From Hippasteria phrygiana (taxonomy: Eukaryota > Echinodermata > Asteroidea > Valvatida > Goniasteridae): a stretch of 64,000 nucleotides of DNA. The stretch lies in contig JAZGUH010001198.1 of the NCBI GenBank assembly GCA_037893225.1, positions 1 to 64,000 on the forward strand, given 5' to 3'. The notes beneath the pieces were generated by a model. That model was not told where the DNA came from. It did not search any database and saw only the letters and a list, made by a program, of their open reading frames with translations. The translations under genes and the position numbers were made by a program. Of this stretch, positions 57,311-64,000 are shown piece by piece; position 1 is the stretch's first letter, and every line of letters starts with the position of its first letter.

Positions 57311-60300
57311 GTAAGAAGCAAAAAGACATTTTCAGCTAAATGTTCAGTGTGCCCACCCACAAAATCATGCGGTTTTTTGGGTCGTGCTATTTTAGCGTCA
57401 ACAAGCGTCAACATGCGTCAACAAGTTAAGCGTCAACAAGCCTCAACAAAGCGTCAACAAATTAAATACGAAAGTTTAGGCGTAAACATTATTTCACAAT
57501 GCCATTTATTTCCAAACAGTCATATTAAGTATATTAACAGGGTAATCGTTTAGCCCAGGTTGGACGATGTCTTCATTCATTGCACTACGACTGACGTCCA
57601 GGATATGAGATTTCGCAGTAATTGAAATCAAAACTTTAACAGGATTTTGTTCATGTTTTACCTCGTTGTAGCTAGAAGCTAATTTCATGCCCACACATAC
57701 TTTTTGTGTCCTTATCTATCTGTCCGTCACGTTAGGTTCAGGAATTCCATATGCTACGCTGGCCGACGTTTTCCAGGAAAATAAACTCAAACGCAACGTT
57801 AAACTTGTAGACTCTTTTCATCAGTTTCATACTGAGTTACATGACGTACACGGGGCACACGTGTGTGCGTGCACACATACGCGCGCGGGCGACCTCAGAA
57901 ATTCTGCGATGCTGCTGCGCGATTTGCCTGGTAACCACTCGATGTTGTTTTGAAGGGATATGGCATATCGTCAATTCAAAGCAGGATCCTCAGTACGAAC
58001 ACGAGTCACGCAAGGTATTGCGCCTGCGCGTAAGCGGGACAGCTACTAGGCAAATCGCGCATGCGCATTGTGCGTGCACACGCGCGCGGCCTAGCCCTAG
58101 TGCTTGCGTGCACGCGTAATTATACGCACACATACGTATAATGTACGTATACTCGGGATTACTCGGTCTGAAAACGTTGCTTTTGAGTTTATTTTCCTGG
58201 AAAACGTCGGCCAGCGTAGCATAGGCCTATGAATTCGTGAACCTCACGGACGGATAGATAAAGACAGAGTATAATGAGCGTGAAATTAGTGTCTACAGTG
58301 AGGTAAAAATATTGTAATTTTGTTTCAAATTTTTTTCCGGCTACTTCTAGTAGCTTTATATATTCTGGACTCCCTCCGCAACAACGCGAAGGGAGTCCAT
58401 ACTGGGCTATGGTTTATGTTTCGGAACTTACATCAATTTTGTTCGATGATACAGGCAGGAAAAGTCACTCTGTGTGCTTGGAATCATCGGAAAGATTTGA
58501 CTTTAATACCCCCCACCAAAATCAGTAAGGAACAGCAAATCTTGGAAAATAACCATCCATTTGTGTTCATAATTGTATAAACACTTGGCACAACCTTCAA
58601 TTTTGAGAATTTTGTTGGGACATTTTAGTGTAATATAGGGGAAGAAAGTTTGTGTTTTCTGTGTTAGAAGTTCTTGGCACCATGTACAGTAATAGACACT
58701 ACAAAGTGTTCACATTCATGTTGATTTCTTCCTCATTTTGTACAGATTTTGCTGACATAAATCTTGAAATAACAGGTTGTACCACATGTTTAGACAGTTG
58801 TTATCACGGAGGGTTGATTATTTTCCAAGATTTTGCTGTTCTTGACCGATTTTGGTGGGGGTATTAACCCTAACAGCCCAAGGCTTTTTACTAGAATCCT
58901 TCCCTAACCACACAAACTCCAACACTGTGTAGTAAACCAATGGCACATTCTTTGTACTTGGACAAAATCAGGGCATCAAGTCCCATGCAAAGTGATGGTG
59001 CCAAGGCTCTACAGTAACCCAATCACACAAAATTCAACACAAATGGGGTGTTTGATTTTGGCAGGTTAGGGATGGTTAGGGTTAAAGTAAAATCTTTCCG
59101 AAAAATCTAAATAGTTCACTAAGATATCATGTTGAATATGAGCAAGCTTAATTTTGACTGCAAAAAAAGATAGGAAAGTCGCATTTTTTTTGAAAGTGCG
59201 TTTCAAAATTACAACAAACATGAGGTATTCTGAAGAAGAAAAGAATGCTTTAGCCTGCAAAAGTCACTTTGGTACTGTAAAGTCATCTGCAAAAGTCAGT
59301 TTTGAACAGAACTTGTAAACAAAATAAAGCTGTCCTAAAGGTAACGATTACCATTAACAGATTTCAAAACCTTGTCAATGTGTGAAATAATGCGCGAAAA
59401 CTTAACTCGCGACGGTACCGTTTCGTGCAGTCTCACTGGCTGCCATCTTGTTTGTGCTGGACAACTCAATTTTTTATAGGGGGTTGCAAAAGTATGAGGG
59501 GATTGCAAAATATTGTTGATTTCGTAATTCGTATGGTGTTTCTAAGGTGAAATTCCTTCATTTTCTTGCAAAACAACCTCTGAGAGTAGGCAAGTCATGG
59601 CCAGTGCACGGTGAGTCTGGCAGCGACGTTCTGCTACACACGCAAAAGCCCACTCATAAAAATGGTCGCACGGTGCAAATTTTCATCAGCGCGACGTCAT
59701 AAAAAGCACTTTAGCGATTGAACACTTTGATGTAAACATCATTACAGTCGAGCACGATTATTACGAGCACGGTTGGGACGAGAACACAGTTATCACGAGC
59801 ATATTTCATCAGTCCCGACCAAAACGTGCACATTTCTATGAGAGAAAATTGGCTTAATACTAGCCCTAGAAGGATGCTATGGTATAGCGTCCTAGCGCCC
59901 AAGTATGCAAAACAGTCCTATGCTAGAAACCGAAGATCAAAAATCACACTTTACCTGCATAAATATTCTTGGCATCATTTTATTCAAACAGTTCAACAGC
60001 CCATCTCCCTGTACGGATAGAAATATTCCTCCAAGAATGTCAAGAACAGGAGATATTTGCGGCGCAAAATCGTCTCCACGCGACGCCGACTTCACAAACA
60101 CGAGGAGTAATACTCACATTTAGAACGTTCATCAACAGAGGGCGCAATTTACAGTCGCCGCGTGCACGGCCGAAATTGCGCCCTCTGTTGTTGATGAACA
60201 TTCAAGACGTGGGACAAGGTATTACTCCTCGTGTTTGTGAAGTCAACGTCGCGTGGAGACGATTTTGCGCCGCAAATATCTCCTGTTCTTGACATTCTTG

Positions 60301-61294
60301 GAGGAATATTTCTATCTGTACAGGGAGATGGGCTGTTGAACTGTTTGAATAAAATGATGCCAAGAATATTTATGCAGGTAAAGTGTGATTTATGGCCCAT
60401 GGGTTTTAGCAAATATCTGTGGCTGCAAATTTTAGACTCCGGGTGGGCGATGTTGCAGTCGCCGATAGGCAGCGTTGTTTATGCCAACGATTCGACTGGA
60501 CACGTACCACGGTGCACCACTGCACGCACACCAAAAGTCGTGCAACATTAAGGTTAGAATGTCAATTTTTTTTCACCGCTGTGCATGGTGCTGAAATTTA
60601 TATAATGCCGTGGTTTAAAATATTAGTATTATAAACGAATGTGAGTATTGCCGAAAACAGGTACTTGCCCTACTGCATGATCTACATGTAGGTGTACATG
60701 TAGATGAAATCATGATAAGTCATTTCTGCCCTACGGAACCAAACTCATTTATGTCCCTTACCATCTATTATATATTTTTTGAATTGTGTCTTTGGACATG
60801 GGGATTCTCTACCATCACCTTTTTCATGTAGTTCAGATTACTGACAATGTTTCAATAACAAAGGTGCATTTTTTCCTTAAGCAAGCAGTTAGCTACTCTG
60901 AAAACTCTATTTCACTATCAACCGTCTCTTAACATCGGAATTTTAAAACAAAAAAATGTCCCAAGTTTTCTGCATAATTTCGGAAATTTGCTGCTCTAAA
61001 TAGTACTAGGAAGTTTGCAACCCTATCGCGAATATCAGTGTGTAAGAGGATGACGTAGAGCAGGGGTTTTCATATGTCGCTCTGCCATTAATTTTTTCAG
61101 ACATGGTGAAGGCGATGAAGGAGATAGCAACGCTGGAGTCAGGACTGTCATCGGAGGAGAGAAATCTCCTGTCCGTCGCCTACAAGAACGTCATCGGGGC
61201 ACGGCGCGCCTCCTGGCGGATCATCCATTCTATACAGCAGAAACAGCAGGATGGCACCTGGAAGCAACAAGTTGTAGAGAACTACCGCCAACAG
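57241..61294 (+). CDS. YWHAE: Second 14-3-3 gene, exons 1-2 (3' part beyond window)
   Basis: Exons 57241-57310 and 61101-61294 join with the same split codon (gat g|ac) as gene 1 and give 88 codons. The start ATG has A at -3. The product begins [18 protein letters not shown], continues through ERYDDMV, and has the signature [20 protein letters not shown] with Lys52, Arg59 and the regulatory serine Ser61 retained, followed by a Gln-rich stretch ([12 protein letters not shown]). No sequence matching exons 3-6 is visible up to 64000, so the gene is cut by the window edge. It sits 11 kb downstream of gene 1 in the same orientation, a tandem duplication. Pseudogene status cannot be excluded, but both visible exons are intact. 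Confidence 0.88.
57650..58310. repeat. Large imperfect inverted repeat
   Basis: Paired words include TTTTACCTCGTTGTAG / inverse, TTATCTATCTGTCCGTCACG / inverse and ATGCTACGCTGGCCGACGTT / inverse; inner arms pair GCGCGATTTGCCT and GTGCGTGCACAC. Probably a foldback transposon. Centre near 57970. Confidence 0.72.
58868..59081. mobile_element. piggyBac-type MITE, 214 bp
   Basis: Starts CCCTAACAGCCC and ends GGTTAGGG between TTAA duplications (58864-58867, 59082-59085). Related to the 4190 copy by GTGTTTGATTTTGGCA. Lies in 14-3-3 gene 2 intron 1. Confidence 0.82.
59941..60391. repeat. 450-bp inverted repeat with 22-bp loop
   Basis: Arms 59941-60150 and 60173-60391 pair from AAATCACACTTTACCTGCAT to the inner GAGGGCGCAATTT, with a few mismatches and small indels. 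The loop is GC-rich (CGCCGCGTGCACGGCCG). The flanks show no obvious duplication. Confidence 0.82.
61101..61294 (+). CDS. YWHAE: 14-3-3 gene 2, exon 2
   Basis: Acceptor aattttttcag, donor gttaatag. It is two codons shorter than exon 2 of gene 1. It carries [20 protein letters not shown] unchanged from typical 14-3-3 and ends NYRQQ. Confidence 0.92.
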
Positions 61295-61311
61295 GTTAAT
61301 AGTTCGAGTTT

Positions 61312-61480
61312 AAGGCCTGTGACTTTCCATTTCATTTTCTAATCGTTTAAACCTTGACAGTGTGTAAACATTAAAATTGAACTCACGGCATGCACGTGGC
61401 AAATTTACACAACCATGACCAAGACTAAGATCATCAACACTCCATTTACACACAGGTACTCATACAACACAATATGAATA
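61312..61480 (+). repeat. Dispersed repeat, copy 2
   Basis: Second copy of the 31750-32030 repeat, starting directly after 14-3-3 gene 2 exon 2 and running into the GGGAATAAATATGTGCT element at 61485. Confidence 0.65.
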
Positions 61481-61484
61481 AGGG

Positions 61485-61555
61485 AATAAATATGTGCTGG
61501 GCCGGTTTTAAACCAGTTTAAAACCGCCTTGGGGCCTGGACGCTGATAATGACCC
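61485..61555. mobile_element. Truncated copy of the GGGAATAAATATGTGCT MITE
   Basis: Starts GGGAATAAATATGTGCTGGG, includes CCGCCTTGGGGCCTGGACGC and stops after GATAATGACCCG without the second terminus. It is opposite in orientation to 42929-43030. Confidence 0.75.
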
Positions 61556-63647
61556 GTTAAATTTTTTTTAAAGTGCAGCATGACATGCATTGTACGCATG
61601 GCACCTTATAACTGGACCATAAACTGGACTTACTAGCTCATGCTGGACGTCCTGGTACAGGGGCCACGTTTGTTGCAGCAAAAGTGTTTAAAACCGATTA
61701 GTGTTTTATTGGCCGTTTAAAACCACCCATCTTAGGTATTTATTTGTTTCTGCTTGTCGATTAATTTAACCCTCAAAGAGGGCAGAAGCTAACATGTTTT
61801 TTTCTTTTTTTCCTAACTTCTATCGCTACAAAATACTACTAATACATGTTGTAAACTGTATTATACAGTCCTCTTACTACACTGGTGTATTATAAATTGT
61901 AGTATTTGGTAGTATAGTGTACTTAACTCCTAAATAAATGCCTAGGACGTTAGGGTTAATTTGCAGTATGGGGCTGTCCATAAATTACGTACGCACAAAA
62001 TGCCGCAGTGGCTCTATCCCCCCCCCCCCCCCCTGTACGCATACGCATTCCACATCTCTTTTCGACTTCTCAGACTACCCTATTCTAGCATCATTAAACG
62101 TCACAGTACACCTGCTGTAGTAGTATGATTCGCATGTCGCATCCAAAGACTAAAATAAATTACAAAATGTTGACAGAAAAAAAAATGCAAATGTTTTTAT
62201 TAACGGACCTGGAAATGATTGAACAGTGATATATTTTGAACCAAAACAGCAGTCAATGATGACATGAACCAAAAAAGGAAAACAAAATATCCTGATACAC
62301 TATTTTTTGCATAGTTTGCTCTTGACGTTCTATGAGTGGTTTATTGAGAGTGAAAAACGCTTTTCACAAAAATGTGTTTGAACAAGAGGCAGTTGATATA
62401 CATGTACAAGACGTATATCTTTTTGTTCCTTTGTTTACCTCCAGTACAAGAGCAATTTTGGACAGCACACGGGTGAAATTTATACAAGTACACCAGCGGC
62501 CATGGCCGCTAAAGCCCCATCGAATTGCCGTGATGCCCTTTTAAAAAACACGTACTTTACGGCCACGTTGGCCGACGTGCCCTTTTCCATTCCATTATAT
62601 TATGTTAATTATTGTGATTATGAAGGTCATCAAGACAGGCAAGAGCAACACTGACGTATTGACAAAATTGTTTCGTTACGTACCATTACATGTACCTCCT
62701 GACCATAATTGCGTGCATGCGACATGCATTGCTATGCACGCGTAAGTGGAGAACGTGGCATGGCAACCATATCAAACGTAGCTGAGTTGTGTAATACTAA
62801 GAACACAGCACCAGACTACTCTCAATGTGATCTTTAGTACGTAACCTCTAGTCAAGTCTCGAAGAATTATTACACACTAAGCATGTGTATGCAAGGGATC
62901 ACTGCACAAACCCGCGCCTTGAAAAGGGGCTATCCCAAAGACGTGCATGCGTAGTAAGACGTTCAAAAGAGGAGTTTAGTTTGCACACCGTGATTTAGAA
63001 ATGTGTTTTTTCTGATGTACTTATATACGACATACCCGCAATAAGAATTATTCCGGGTTGATTATACATGGTTACATTTGCAAATAAAGGATTTCAGCGT
63101 GATATCTAATAGATGATGTCTTGCGATGCACTATTGTTCAAATTTTAATTACTTTTTTTTACAATTTGGTTTGGTGTTTGATTGAAATGAATTTTGTCTA
63201 AAATGATTTTTGTGTCAGTCACAAATCCAAAGAATACCATAGTGTTTTTTTCAGGCAATGATATAGAGAGTTTTGGAGTAAGTTGTATAATGCACAACAC
63301 ATGTTTTGTGTAGACTGTAGAGGCTACCGAAATGCTTCAAAATTAACATATTCCTAGTTTGTCTGGAGTCTGGACCAGATTAAGTTTTCAGACTTTTGTG
63401 ATTTTGCGTTCTCATGCCTGATTTTATTTAATAAGGGGTGGGGGAATTAAAAAATCATTGGGGATTCATATTTATTTTTCTAAATGATTTTTTTTTTCAA
63501 GAATTTTATATTCTGGAATTTTTCAGAGGAACATATTTCGCTCAGTGTGGGTGGGTGCAGTGGGGGGTTGGGCTGGGGGATTGATTTTTTTCCAGATGAG
63601 TGGATGGGGAATTTAATTTAATAGGGGGTGGGGGAATTTAAAAAAAA

Positions 63648-63710
63648 ACATGGGGGATTGGGTAACAGGGGGATTGGGTAACAGGGGGATTGGGTAACAA
63701 CAGGGGGAGC
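63648..63710 (+). repeat. 16-bp G-rich minisatellite
   Basis: Three to four copies of GGGGGATTGGGTAACA in tandem. The preceding 200 bp repeats GGGGTGGGGGAATT words in the same style. Confidence 0.85.
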
Positions 63711-64000
63711 TAATAACTTGCAATGCTAGCCTGTGCTACAAACAAATCCAGTAACAAATATTTTTACAACTTCATATGTACAGTGTTGCATCATGAAAAG
63801 AAATTAAAGACACAACACCAAATGGTACAAGTATCTTGATATTCTTTATTTTTACTTTATTTTTACAACTATTCAAGCAGTGTCATTGCATGTGAACAGT
63901 AGTAACGATGAACAATGTACTCGTTGAAAAGTCGAGTACCATACATAAAGGAAAGTGCATTAAGTCATCAATAAATTACAATTTTGAAAATGGCCTTGGT

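Larger units (their letters stand above)
57311..61100. other. 14-3-3 gene 2 intron 1
   Basis: Contains (CGTCAACAAG)-type short repeats at about 57395-57460, the large inverted repeat 57650-58310, the piggyBac-type MITE 58868-59081 and the inverted repeat 59941-60391. Nothing coding is recognised. Confidence 0.55.
61295..64000. other. Intron of 14-3-3 gene 2 to window edge
   Basis: Holds the dispersed repeat copy at 61312, the truncated MITE at 61485, a lone GTTAGGG|TTAA piggyBac-type end near 61951-61960 and a 16-bp G-rich minisatellite at 63650-63708. No exon 3 of the 14-3-3 gene is found. Confidence 0.55.

Overview
This is animal (metazoan) genomic DNA: spliced genes with short exons and very long introns in an AT-rich, repeat-crowded background. 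The gene content, the many TACATGTA palindromes, the long poly(C)/poly(G) runs, a tRNA-derived SINE and an L2/CR1-type LINE ending in (ATT)n fit an invertebrate deuterostome (echinoderm, hemichordate or lancelet). I cannot name the species. Nothing bacterial or viral is visible, and there is no CRISPR array or rRNA.

Three genes, all on the + strand, can be built from exons with GT/AG junctions and matching phases. (1) 2190-8943: the last seven coding exons of GGNBP2 (gametogenetin-binding protein 2); about 230 N-terminal residues lie upstream of the window. (2) 14324-45924: a complete 14-3-3 gene, six exons, 253 aa, closest to the epsilon type (YWHAE), with a 21 kb first intron. A second possible 3' terminal exon lies at 47889-48178. 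(3) 57241-61294: the first two exons of a second 14-3-3 gene with the same exon-1/exon-2 junction. It is a tandem paralogue whose other exons lie beyond the right edge.

Nearly everything else is mobile or repetitive DNA. Several insertions are well enough preserved to show termini and target-site duplications. They include a mariner-like element with a broken transposase (2503-3333), piggyBac-type MITEs with TTAA sites and telomere-like CCCTAAC ends (4.2, 34.4, 41.1, 59.0 kb), hAT-type MITEs with exact 8-bp duplications (12.7 and 30.7 kb) and a larger hAT-like element (15.3 kb). There is also an 850-bp foldback element with matching 381-bp arms and a 9-bp duplication (19.7-20.5 kb), and a 5'-truncated LINE split by a 1.65-kb DNA element (26.3-28.9 kb). 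A tRNA-derived SINE family (32.1-32.6, 46.7 kb) and tandem repeats packed with TGACGTCA palindromes (37.0-38.5 kb) complete the main set. A broken RecQ-like helicase exon lies on the minus strand at 54.1-54.4 kb.

GGNBP2 and the 14-3-3 genes are not an operon and need not work together; 14-3-3 proteins bind phosphoserine/threonine ligands, and GGNBP2 is a poorly understood regulatory factor. I see no clearly new gene system. The points most worth checking are the alternative 14-3-3 tail exon, the Ser-to-Ala difference between the two 14-3-3 paralogues, and the transposon families whose insertion sites can be reconstructed inside this one window.
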